A DNA stretch of 64,000 bases from Acetobacter sp. UBA5411. Its GTDB lineage: Bacteria; Pseudomonadota; Alphaproteobacteria; Acetobacterales; Acetobacteraceae. Positions within the stretch are counted from its first letter, which is position 1, and each line of letters starts with the position of its first letter. This document shows, in pieces, positions 43,106-52,300 of the stretch. Position numbers and translations under genes: made by a program. The notes under the pieces were generated by a model. The model was not told the origin of the DNA. It worked only from the letters and a program-made list of their open reading frames with translations, and did no database searches. The stretch lies in the NCBI RefSeq assembly GCF_002409645.1, contig NZ_DHNR01000037.1:45525-109524 (forward strand), given 5' to 3'.

Positions 43106-46100
43106 AATGTCCCTTGTCTGGAGTATTAAAATGCGGCCCACGATTTTGAGATGGGTTATCTAGGTAAATATGTCCAGCAGCATCATCACGGATAATAACC
43201 TGCTGTGTACCGCCTCCCGAAGATGGAGTCTCAAAAACATATTGTGAGCCTGGTTGCGGTTTTCCTCGTCGATCAACATTTTGAATGATTTTTACGGGTT
43301 GCTGACTGGTAGGGATACCCGCATCTCGCTTTGCCTGATTAAAAGCACCGGACCTTCCTGCACCTTCAGGAGTAAGATTGGGGGCTCTTTCCGGATTCTG
43401 AGCACAGCTATTATGCACCCAGGCCCTGAGGTTTCCAACGAAATAGGTGTGGGTCTGCGTGACTTCAAAATTATATGTATCAGCGCGAGCCGGGCGGACC
43501 GTTATCGCGCTGACATGTAATTCATCGGCTTTCTTTTCCCCGGTAGCATCGGTCAGAAGCGGGTCGCCCGGATGAAGAGAACCCGCCTGAATCCATCCCC
43601 GCCCTTTGACGTAAAACGGATGGGCCGGTGTTACGCCCAGAACCTCACTCTGTCCCGCACTTTCCACAGTAACGGAAAGAACCTGCCGGTTATGATTGTG
43701 AAACAGCCTTGCAATAGGCTCCACGACACTCATCTGCCGGGTTTCATCGCGACTGATGACCAGATCGCCAACCATGAGAGTTTCAATGGGACGATAACCG
43801 GACGGCGTCAGAACAGGTGTCCCCTGCACAAAACACAGTCCACCGCTCGATCCGGCCTCCTCACTCGTGGCAGAAGTTACTGCTTTGCTCTCGGCATTGA
43901 CAACAGTGTCAGCACCTTCCGTCATATGCATGGCAGCCGACGCTTCCTGCTCGCCACGCAACGCCGTCAGCACAGCCTTGCCGCCCGTCACCGCTGCAGC
44001 AACGTCAACACCCACAACATTCGGCAATCCAGCAGCCAGCGTGAAAACAGCCTGACCGGTCTGGCCATGCTGCCATTGAAGAGCAGCAAGACCAGCAGAA
44101 GCCCCCGCACCAACAACGCCCGGCGCCATCGTCAGCACCGTAAGGCCCGCCTCACCCAGACTCGCCCCCGCAACCGCGTCCGCGTCCGTCGCCGTTCCCG
44201 GAACGTGAACACGATGCGCCGTTACGCTCGCCGTCGAGACAATCTGTCCGTTCTCGATCGTGCCGCCATATCCGTAGCTATACGTGTAGGCGGTGTCTTT
44301 ATCCCCCGGAGATGACCCGGCATTCAGCGGAACTGTTCCTGCCGGATGGTCGGAATCGCCACCACCACTGACAGACTGATCGCCGCTAACAGCGCCTGTG
44401 CCGCCAGCATCCAGACTGCTATCTGATGGAGTAATGCTTGCAGCATCCGAACGGACGGCCTCATTGGCCTCGTGCGCTACACTCCCGTCCGACGAGGCGC
44501 TCGTGTCGCGCTTCCCCTCGCCCTGCGACCCGAACCGATCCGCCGCCTGCACGCCCAATTCGGCAGCACTTTCCGCCGCCGTCTCCGCACCGATTTCCGT
44601 CTGCAGCGTGTTGCTGACCTTCGCAGCGCTGAAGTCGTTCGCAAGATGACCGTTCGCAGAAGCAACATCCGTCGTGTAAGCGCCGGAAACGCTCCCGGCG
44701 TTCACAGCGATGTTGCCGCCGATTGCGGACTGACTTTCGCTCGTCCGGTCCGAAGAGGTGGAACCCACGCCGATCGTGCCCAGACCGCCGACCTCTCCGC
44801 CCGATGCGGCGACGCCGCCGCCAATGGACGTGCCGGTCCCGGACCAGTTCGAGATATTCTGCTCGGACGCTGTCGTCAGACTGCCGGTGTTGAAATGGTT
44901 CAGCCCCGCGTCCGCCGTGCTCGACAGAACGCCCGCCGTCAGGCTCGTATTGCCTGATACATCAACCCCGAGACCGCCAGCCCCCGCATACAGCCCCGAC
45001 AGCACGCTGCCCGTCGAGGCGTAATGGTCCGTGATCGTGGAGGCGCTGACATTCGCTGAACCCCCGAGAGAACCACCAGCCCCATACACAGGGATTGCAA
45101 CACTCAGGCCGCCGCTTTCTGAAACGCTTTTGTAAGATGATGTGTTCTGCGGGCTCGTGATGCTCAGCGAACCGGCGGAAACATCAACGCGTTGGCCGGA
45201 GACTTCCGCTCCGTTCAGTGAAAGCGCACCGGGGGTTGTAACCGTGACGCCGTTCGTAGCCGAGACCGTCGTGTCCACCGCCGTCGCGCTGTCAGAAGTC
45301 GTGTGCTGCTTCTGGGCACCAACAGACGCCGTGACGCTGACGCCCGCGCCGGTCATTCCCACACTGGCTTCGACACCGACTGACGCTGAAAGGCTCTGAC
45401 TTCTGCTCTCGCTCTGTGTGGTGTTCCATCCAGCGGAAAGGTCAATCCCCTTCGAGGCCGCGAGAACGACATCCTTGCCAGCCAGTTGCGCCGCAACCGC
45501 GCTCAGATTGCCGTTGGACGCATCCATCGCATCATCGCCACGAGCAACAACCGACAACGTACCGCCAGCATCTGCTGTCGAGCCCTGCACGGTAGTCTGC
45601 GCATCGGTTGAATGACTTTTACTTGTGGAGAACCCGACAGAAACCCCAACGCCGACGAGATTGTTGGCAATCGCCCCACCAAGCGCGGACATGCCTTCCG
45701 TCATACCAGTCTGGATGCCGCCCAGAGCCGCCAGCGTGCCGCTCCCCGATTTGCTCGCCGAAAGCGAGCCGTCAATGGCCTCACCAACCATCGAATCCGG
45801 TGAGACCCCGGCCGTGACTCCGATACTGGTCGACTTGTGAGACTGGTTTTGTGTCGTGCTGTTCTGTTCCGCCTTGAAGGCCACGGACGATCCCGACAGG
45901 GCGAGGTCTTTCGCAGCCGAAACAGCGGATCCGTCAACTGTCAGCGCGCCTTTGGAGGCAATCGTGGTGTTGCCGCCGGTGGATGCGATGACGGACGGCG
46001 TCCACTGTGTTTCAGACGCCGATGACGTGTCCGTCCGCGAGCCGTAGCCGACAGTGCCGCTCGCGCCCTGCGTGCTCATGTGGAAGCCCGCCACATGATG

Positions 46101-49100
46101 GGAGGCGCTCGCGTCCAGCGTGCTCTGCGTCGCCCGCTCGGTGAAGGCGCCGCCGGACAGGAGCGTCACATCGCCAGCAGCGCCCGCCATGCCTGCGACA
46201 GACATGTCGCTGCCGCTTGTCGCCGTCAGATTGCCGCCTGCGGCAACGGAAGAACCGTTCTCCGTTGTGGTGCTCAGACTGTTTGAAAAGTGGCTGTGCG
46301 TCATGAAGCCACTTTTGCTGCCGGAAACGCTGTTCGAGACGCTGTCGGTCGCCGAACCGAGATCCAGTTTTTTCGCAGCCGACAGTGAGACGTCGCCATT
46401 GGCCGTGAGTGTCAGCGCCGCCGTTTTCAGGTCGCCACCCAATGCTGCGAGCGTGGCGTTTCCACCGACCGATACTGTGGTGCCGTAATTGATGTCGGCG
46501 CTGCCGCTGGTGCTCAGATGTTTCGAGGAGACTGCTGCGGCCTGCGTCAGTTCTGTCGTGCCCAGAGTCAGCCCGCTACCCGCCAGCAGGTTCAGATCTC
46601 CGCCTGAAGTCAGCGTGCCGCCGTTGAAGGTGATGTCCTTCGCCGCCACGATCGTCGCCGAACCGGTTGCGGTGATTGCGCCAGTGGAAGCCAGTATCTG
46701 CTGGGTTCCACCCTGCACCAGATAGGTATCCAGCGTGTCACTGTTCACGACCGAACCGTTCTGCGCCACCAGCGACACCGTGCCGCCCGAGAGCGTGCCG
46801 GTATTGGTCAGATCGCCGTTTGTCGTAGTCAGGCTCAGCGCGTTTTTGGCGTTGATGGTGCCGCTGTTGGTCAGGCTGCCTGCCTGGACCGACACGTTCG
46901 TCGCCGAAATCGTGGTGCCCGTCAGCGCCTCATGTCCGGGTGCGAGGTAGAGTTCCGGCACCAGCACGGTCTTGCCGTCCACGACCTTGTCCACATACCA
47001 GACGATATCCGAGGTCAGCTCGGCTTTCTGGGCGTCCGTCAGGGCCGAGCCCAGCGTCAGGCCCAGCGCCGCGCTCTGGTTTGCGGCGTCATCGAGCAGG
47101 GCCTGCATCTGTGTTGCAGCGGTATTGTAAGTGCCGCCGAGGAAGGTCTGGCCAGTCGCCCCGATGATCTGCTGCTGGACATACTGCTGATCGAACGTCG
47201 CATCGCCGAGGAATGTATAGGTTCTGTAGTCGTCACCCAGACGGTCCAGCAGATATTCCGAGCCGTTAAAGGCGGTCAGGCTGGCATAGGCGGGGTTGGT
47301 CTCGATCAGATAGTTTGCGGAGGGAGCGGTGTCCGGCACATACAGCGCCTTGCCACCCGGAACGGAGGCGATCAGCTGGCTGATGGTCGGCGTGCTGGTC
47401 GAGGCGAAGCCCGGAAGAACCAGCGACTGCGCTGCATCCTCGCCATTCTCATGACCGGCAGGCGCGAGCACGCCCCCATAGCTGGGAAGAGTGGATGCTC
47501 CAGACGCGGCATTGTTCGCACCCTGCGTTGCCGTGCCTGTTCCACCGTTGTTGACGGCGTCTCCGTTGACGGCAGCGGAACCCGTCATGCCGCCTGCGAC
47601 TGCCGTTGAAGCGTCTGCGAAGCTGGTCTGCGAGCCTGAGGGGGAGACGCTTCCGCCTGTGCCGGGGGTAACATTTCCGGTCGAACCGCTGATGCCGCCC
47701 GGCGTGGTGCCCGTATACTGATCATTGGCAGCCAACTGCGTGCTGCTGGCATGCTCTATGACGGTCGTATTGTTGACCTGTCCCGTGAACGAGCCGTTCA
47801 GGTTGCCGCCTGCAACGATGGTTGCATTAAGCTGCGGCACGACGGATGTGCCCCACAGCCGCACAACGTGTCCGTTGGGCATGAAGGACGGCATGGTTGC
47901 TTCAGAGACTGCTGCTGGGTCCGGATCCAGAACAGCGTTCTTGTCGCCGGGGGGCACCCAGCGTTTTGCCAGCTTTGTATCGGCGATGATTGTCCAGGTG
48001 ATGCTACTGTCATATCCGGTATTGGACAGGCTGGCCCCGGTCAGATTGATATCGCCACCGGCAGCGAGATGACTTGCATCGTTTTTGATTGCGCCAGTCG
48101 TATCGACGGAAAGCGTGCCACCAGCATCAATCAGTGCTGCCGCGTTGCTGGCTGTTGCCGTTCCTGTCTCAACACCCTGCACCTCTACATAAGAGCTGCT
48201 TTTGGCGTGGTTCATAACGACGAGATAATAACCCTGACCCGGCTTGCCGTCGGCTGAATAGAACAGCTCCGGCACATAGATGCGCATGACATCTTTGTAG
48301 TATTGTTTTACTTCGTCATAGATGTTGTTACCGTAAGCATCTTTCCAATTCGGATTCAGCGCTGGCGGATTGGCGAGCTGATCCTTGGCGAGCGTATAGG
48401 TGTGATCATATACCATCTGGCTCGTATTGCTCTGGGAGACCCCTCCGTCGATATCGTTGGTGAGTGAGGCGGCATGGATCGTGACATTGCCCCCAGCGCT
48501 CCCGGCGAGGATTTCAGCGGAGCGGTTGATCACGTCACCGGCGTAGACACCGCTTTTTCCACCGATGCTGATGCTGCCGTTGTCCGACAGAATGGCGGCC
48601 TCGAGATTGGTCAGCGCGCCGTCCAGCGCCAGACTGACGCCGCCCGTGCCGTCAATCAGGCCGGTGTTATAGATGGCTCCCGGTGTCGAGACGGACAGCG
48701 TGCCGCCCGCCATCATGGCTCCGGCATTGGTGACGGAGGCGGCGGACACGGTCGCATCCCCGCCTGCGATCACGCCACTGCCCGCAGCAATGTTGTAGTC
48801 ACCACCGATCGCAAGCGTCGCGTTGCGTCCGGCCGAGAACATCATCGCGCCCGAGACGGACTGCGCCGTGCTGAAACTGAGATCGCGGGTGGCGGAGAGG
48901 CCGGAAGCCCCTGTCAGGCTGTTGGTGGCGAGCGTCAGATCCTGCCCGGACTGCAGCACACCGTTCGTGTCATCGACGGACTGGAGCGCCGTCATGCCGG
49001 GGCCGCCCGTCAGGGTCAGGTCTCCGCTGACGGTGATGATCTGACCGTTGCCGTTGGTGAGCGTCGCGGTCCGCAGCGTCTGGTCGCGCCCGGCCTGCAG

Positions 49101-49337
49101 CAGGCCAGCGCTGTTGTTGATCGAGGCGAGCGCCGCATCATCAGCCGAGGCAGCGATCAGCAGACTGCCATTGTCTGACAGGATTTTTCCTGAGCTGTTG
49201 TCGAGCGATCCTGTCAGGATGTTCAGATCGCCCGCGCTGTCGATCAGGCCACCAGCGTTGTCGAGCGTGCCCGCATTCAGGCCCATCGTGCCGGAGGTTG
49301 CGACAATCCGGCCGTTATTCGTATTGTCGAGCGGCCG
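43095..49337 (-). CDS. TpsA exoprotein, C-terminal two thirds with Hint and nuclease-like toxin tip
   Basis: Reads on from the N-terminal part after a frameshift near 49335 (LDNTNNGRIVATSGTMGLNA); the first ATG of this frame, 49286, has no signal peptide, so it cannot be exported alone. About 2,060 residues from there. Most is haemagglutinin repeat (DNAGGLIDSAGDLNIL and many GGDLN/NSGTL variants), then the haemagglutinin-repeat blocks VVARGDDAMDASNGNLSAVA, GVTVTTPGALSLNGAEVSGQ. Residues 1815-1961 are a Hint autoprotease domain (starts with Cys in GLCFVQGTPVLTPSG, ends AWVHNSC). Residues 1962-2063 form the toxin tip. A stretch at about 47480-47760 is rich in Gly/Ser/Thr, a flexible linker. Confidence 0.85.
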   Translation of the reverse strand, partial: RPLDNTNNGRIVATSGTMGLNAGTLDNAGGLIDSAGDLNILTGSLDNSSGKILSDNGSLLIAASADDAALASINNSAGLLQAGRDQTLRTATLTNGNGQIITVSGDLTLTGGPGMTALQSVDDTNGVLQSGQDLTLATNSLTGASGLSATRDLSFSTAQSVSGAMMFSAGRNATLAIGGDYNIAAGSGVIAGGDATVSAASVTNAGAMMAGGTLSVSTPGAIYNTGLIDGTGGVSLALDGALTNLEAAILSDNGSISIGGKSGVYAGDVINRSAEILAGSAGGNVTIHAASLTNDIDGGVSQSNTSQMVYDHTYTLAKDQLANPPALNPNWKDAYGNNIYDEVKQYYKDVMRIYVPELFYSADGKPGQGYYLVVMNHAKSSSYVEVQGVETGTATASNAAALIDAGGTLSVDTTGAIKNDASHLAAGGDINLTGASLSNTGYDSSITWTIIADTKLAKRWVPPGDKNAVLDPDPAAVSEATMPSFMPNGHVVRLWGTSVVPQLNATIVAGGNLNGSFTGQVNNTTVIEHASSTQLAANDQYTGTTPGGISGSTGNVTPGTGGSVSPSGSQTSFADASTAVAGGMTGSAAVNGDAVNNGGTGTATQGANNAASGASTLPSYGGVLAPAGHENGEDAAQSLVLPGFASTSTPTISQLIASVPGGKALYVPDTAPSANYLIETNPAYASLTAFNGSEYLLDRLGDDYRTYTFLGDATFDQQYVQQQIIGATGQTFLGGTYNTAATQMQALLDDAANQSAALGLTLGSALTDAQKAELTSDIVWYVDKVVDGKTVLVPELYLAPGHEALTGTTISATNVSVQAGSLTNSGTINAKNALSLTTTNGDLTNTGTLSGGTVSLVAQNGSVVNSDTLDTYLVQGGTQQILASTGAITATGSATIVAAKDITFNGGTLTSGGDLNLLAGSGLTLGTTELTQAAAVSSKHLSTSGSADINYGTTVSVGGNATLAALGGDLKTAALTLTANGDVSLSAAKKLDLGSATDSVSNSVSGSKSGFMTHSHFSNSLSTTTENGSSVAAGGNLTATSGSDMSVAGMAGAAGDVTLLSGGAFTERATQSTLDASASHHVAGFHMSTQGASGTVGYGSRTDTSSASETQWTPSVIASTGGNTTIASKGALTVDGSAVSAAKDLALSGSSVAFKAEQNSTTQNQSHKSTSIGVTAGVSPDSMVGEAIDGSLSASKSGSGTLAALGGIQTGMTEGMSALGGAIANNLVGVGVSVGFSTSKSHSTDAQTTVQGSTADAGGTLSVVARGDDAMDASNGNLSAVAAQLAGKDVVLAASKGIDLSAGWNTTQSESRSQSLSASVGVEASVGMTGAGVSVTASVGAQKQHTTSDSATAVDTTVSATNGVTVTTPGALSLNGAEVSGQRVDVSAGSLSITSPQNTSSYKSVSESGGLSVAIPVYGAGGSLGGSANVSASTITDHYASTGSVLSGLYAGAGGLGVDVSGNTSLTAGVLSSTADAGLNHFNTGSLTTASEQNISNWSGTGTSIGGGVAASGGEVGGLGTIGVGSTSSDRTSESQSAIGGNIAVNAGSVSGAYTTDVASANGHLANDFSAAKVSNTLQTEIGAETAAESAAELGVQAADRFGSQGEGKRDTSASSDGSVAHEANEAVRSDAASITPSDSSLDAGGTGAVSGDQSVSGGGDSDHPAGTVPLNAGSSPGDKDTAYTYSYGYGGTIENGQIVSTASVTAHRVHVPGTATDADAVAGASLGEAGLTVLTMAPGVVGAGASAGLAALQWQHGQTGQAVFTLAAGLPNVVGVDVAAAVTGGKAVLTALRGEQEASAAMHMTEGADTVVNAESKAVTSATSEEAGSSGGLCFVQGTPVLTPSGYRPIETLMVGDLVISRDETRQMSVVEPIARLFHNHNRQVLSVTVESAGQSEVLGVTPAHPFYVKGRGWIQAGSLHPGDPLLTDATGEKKADELHVSAITVRPARADTYNFEVTQTHTYFVGNLRAWVHNSCAQNPERAPNLTPEGAGRSGAFNQAKRDAGIPTSQQPVKIIQNVDRRGKPQPGSQYVFETPSSGGGTQQVIIRDDAAGHIYLDNPSQNRGPHFNTPDKGHYDY
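43098..43403 (-). other. HNH/endonuclease VII-like toxin tip of TpsA
   Basis: The last ~102 residues: NLTPEGAGRSGAFNQAKRDA, GIPTSQQPVKIIQNVDRRGK, QQVIIRDDAAGHIYLDNPSQ, NRGPHFNTPDKGHYDY. The AKRDAGIP...IRDDAxGH...GPHFN...HYDY pattern matches the HNH/endonuclease VII fold tips of polymorphic toxins, with His residues positioned for metal binding. It should cut DNA in target cells if delivered. Directly overlapped by the candidate immunity gene. Confidence 0.7.
44570..44700. repeat. Repeat shared with the orphan-module junction
   Basis: Similar to 42368-42500 (cgtctccgcaccgatttccg, gtgttgctgaccttcgcagc, agatgaccgttcgcagaagc), same orientation, 2.2 kb apart. A second recombination target within tpsA. 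Confidence 0.7.
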
Positions 49338-52300
49338 GTGCCGATGGTCAGAGAACCGCTACCTGCGCCGATCTGGCCGCCCGCATTCCGCACATTCGCG
49401 CCGCTGAGAGCCGTGCCGCCAGCGGCATAGATCAGACCCGTATTGGCGAGATCACCTGTGGTGCTCAGGAACGTGTTCGTTCCGGCTTCCAGCGTGCCGC
49501 TGTTGTTCAGCGCGGTGGCTGTCGCGGTCAGGCTGTTGCCGTAGGCGATAACCTGACCCTCGTTGGAGAAAGTCCCCGCGGTGAGGGAGCGGGTGCGGCT
49601 GCCTGCCACGAGGCTCTGCGCGCCGTTGGAGAGAATGGCGCCCGTCGCCTGATTGTCGATCGACGAGGCATTCAAGGTGAGCGTGTTGCCCACGCCGCTG
49701 GTCTGGATCGTGCCTGCGTTGACCAGCCCGGCGTCACCGCCAATCGCCAGCGCCAGATTGCCGGACGTGCTGGCCAGAACCGCATTGGCGTCATTCGTAA
49801 GGGACGCGGCTGTGACGGACACATTATGGACCGCCGCAATGTTGCCGCCGTTCTCCATGCTGCCGGACAGGCTCAGTGTCATGGCCTGCCCGGCGGTCAG
49901 ACGGGACGCGCCAGCCCCGCTATAGGAACCTGCGGTCAGTGTCAGATTGTTCGCCGTCTCAAGCGTTCCGCCAGCATTGGTCACGCTGCTGCCGGATGCG
50001 CCGTTCAGGGACAGGTCGCCCCCCAGCGCGGAGACGGCGCCGCCGGAATTATCCAGCGCGCTGAAAGTCGCAGAAATTGCCCCGGACGCCTGAATGACGC
50101 CGCCGTTGACGTTGCTCAGGGCGGTGGCGCTGTTGCCAGCGCCCGCCAGAGTGATGTCACCGCTCCGGGCCAGAATGGTGCTGTTGTCGTTGCTGATCTG
50201 CCCGGCTGTCAGCGTGATGGCGTCGGAGGACTGGAGCAGGCTGCCCGCGCTCCCGGCGATACGCCCGGCCGTGAGGACCAGCGGTCCGCCAGCGGCGATG
50301 ATCTGGCCGTTCTCGTTGCTGAAGGCCCCGTTGCTGGCAAGGGTGAGCGCCCCCCGTCCGGTGCCGATCTGGCCGCCCGCATTGTCAAAACTGCCCGTTC
50401 CGGTCGCGGTCAGGGTCGTGCCGGCGTAGAGTGTGCCACTGTTGGTCAAGGCCTGTGACGCCGTGACGTCCAGCGCCTGAGCAGCGCCCGCAAATCCGCT
50501 GTTGGTCAGGCTGCCCGCGGTGAGAGTGGCCTGCCCCTTGCTGGAAATCAGGTTGCCGGACGAGACCAGCTGCCCCGTCTCCGCCACACTCAGGGTGGAG
50601 GCGGTGGTCAGCGTGCCGCTGTTGGTCAGATCAGCGCCCTGAACCGTCAGCGTGCCGTTGGCGTCCGTTGTTTCCAGAACACCGGCATTGTTGATCGTGC
50701 CGGCTTTGACCGTCAGGTTACCGCCCGTGCTGGCCACGACCGCCACAGTGGCGGGTGTTGTGCCCGCATGGGTGGTCAGTGCGCCCGTCTGCACGGACAG
50801 GTCTTGCGTCGCGACGATATGGCCCGCCGTGTCCAGCGATGATCCGAAGTTCATCCCGAGGGTGGTTCCAGCGTTGACGATGGAGCCCATGTTGCCGGTA
50901 AAGCTGTCACCCGAGAGCGTCATGCCCGTCGCCGACTGCATAATGCCATCGTCATTGCGGAACAGGCCGGTGCCGGACGAGGCGGTCAGCGCACCAGTCT
51001 GGGCGTTGAATGTGCCGCCGGAATTATCGATAGCGTTCGCCGTGACGGAAAGATCCGTCGCGGCCTGCAACGTGCCGGTAAGATTGGAAACAGACTGCGC
51101 CGCTGTCGCACTCTGTCCACCGACCGTCAGCGCGCCGGACTTCGAGAGGATCGCACCGCCAGCCGTATTGGCGAGCGTGTCAGCCCTGATGCTGGTGGTG
51201 GTGTCACCCTGCAGCAGCCCACCGCTGTTGGTGAGACTGTTGGCGGCGACGGTCAGGCCATCCTGACTGGCCAGGATCTGGCCATTGCTGTTGGTGAGCG
51301 TACCCGCCTTGAGCGACAGCGCCCCGTCAGCGGCGATCTGCGCGGTGGCCCCATTGTTGGCGAGAGTGCCGGTGGCGCTGATGTCGCCACCCGTCGCCCC
51401 ATAGAGCGTGCCGCTGTTGGTCAGGTCACCACTGACCAGCGCGGTCAGCAGCCCCTTGGCCGCCAGCGTGTCCGTGTTGGTGAGACCGGTCGCCTGCAGG
51501 GTCAATGCCCCGCCCAGCGCGCTGATCTTGCCGCTGTTGGTCACCGAGCCGGTGGAGACGATGGTGGCCGTCCCGCTGCCGAGGATCGCGCCCGTATTGG
51601 AGAGACCGCCTGATGCTGTGCGGACCTCAAGGGTTGAGCCAGCCTGCAGGGTTTCGATGGTGCCCGCGTTGACGAGCTGACCCGTGCCGGTCGTGGTCAG
51701 ACTGCCATTGCCGGTGACGGCGGCGAGAATGCCGCTGGCCTCATTGGTAAAGCTGCCGACCGTGAGGTTGAAGCCTTTCTGCCCGACAAGCTGCCCGCTG
51801 TTGCTCAGCGCCCCGGCCATGCTCAGGGTCAGAACGCCAGTGCTGACAAGGGCGCTTTTGCTGTCGGTTTCATAAGTGCTGGCGTTCACCGACAGCGTGC
51901 CCGACGCGCCCAGCGAGCCGCCCTGATTGTAGAGGGTGGTCATCGGCTGGTCGCCATTGGCCAGATAGAGGCCCGCACCCGTGGACTGGATCAGCCCGCC
52001 ATTACGGTTATCGAGCGTCGGGGTGGCGATCGCGACGTCGCCCTGCCCCTGAATCGCGCCATTCCGGTTGCCGATGGTCCCGGCCTGGATCGTGACGGGT
52101 CCTGAGGTCGAGATAATCTTTCCGGAATCGTTCGCAAGCGTCGCAGCCTGCACCGTCAGACTGGACGTGCCCGCGCCGATCTGGCCGTTCTGATTGTCCA
52201 GCGCGCCGGATGTCGTCACACTGTCAGCCGCAGCACCATAGAGCGTGCCGCTATTGGTCAGGCCATCCGTAGCCGTGACGGCCAGCGTTCCGGCAGTCGC

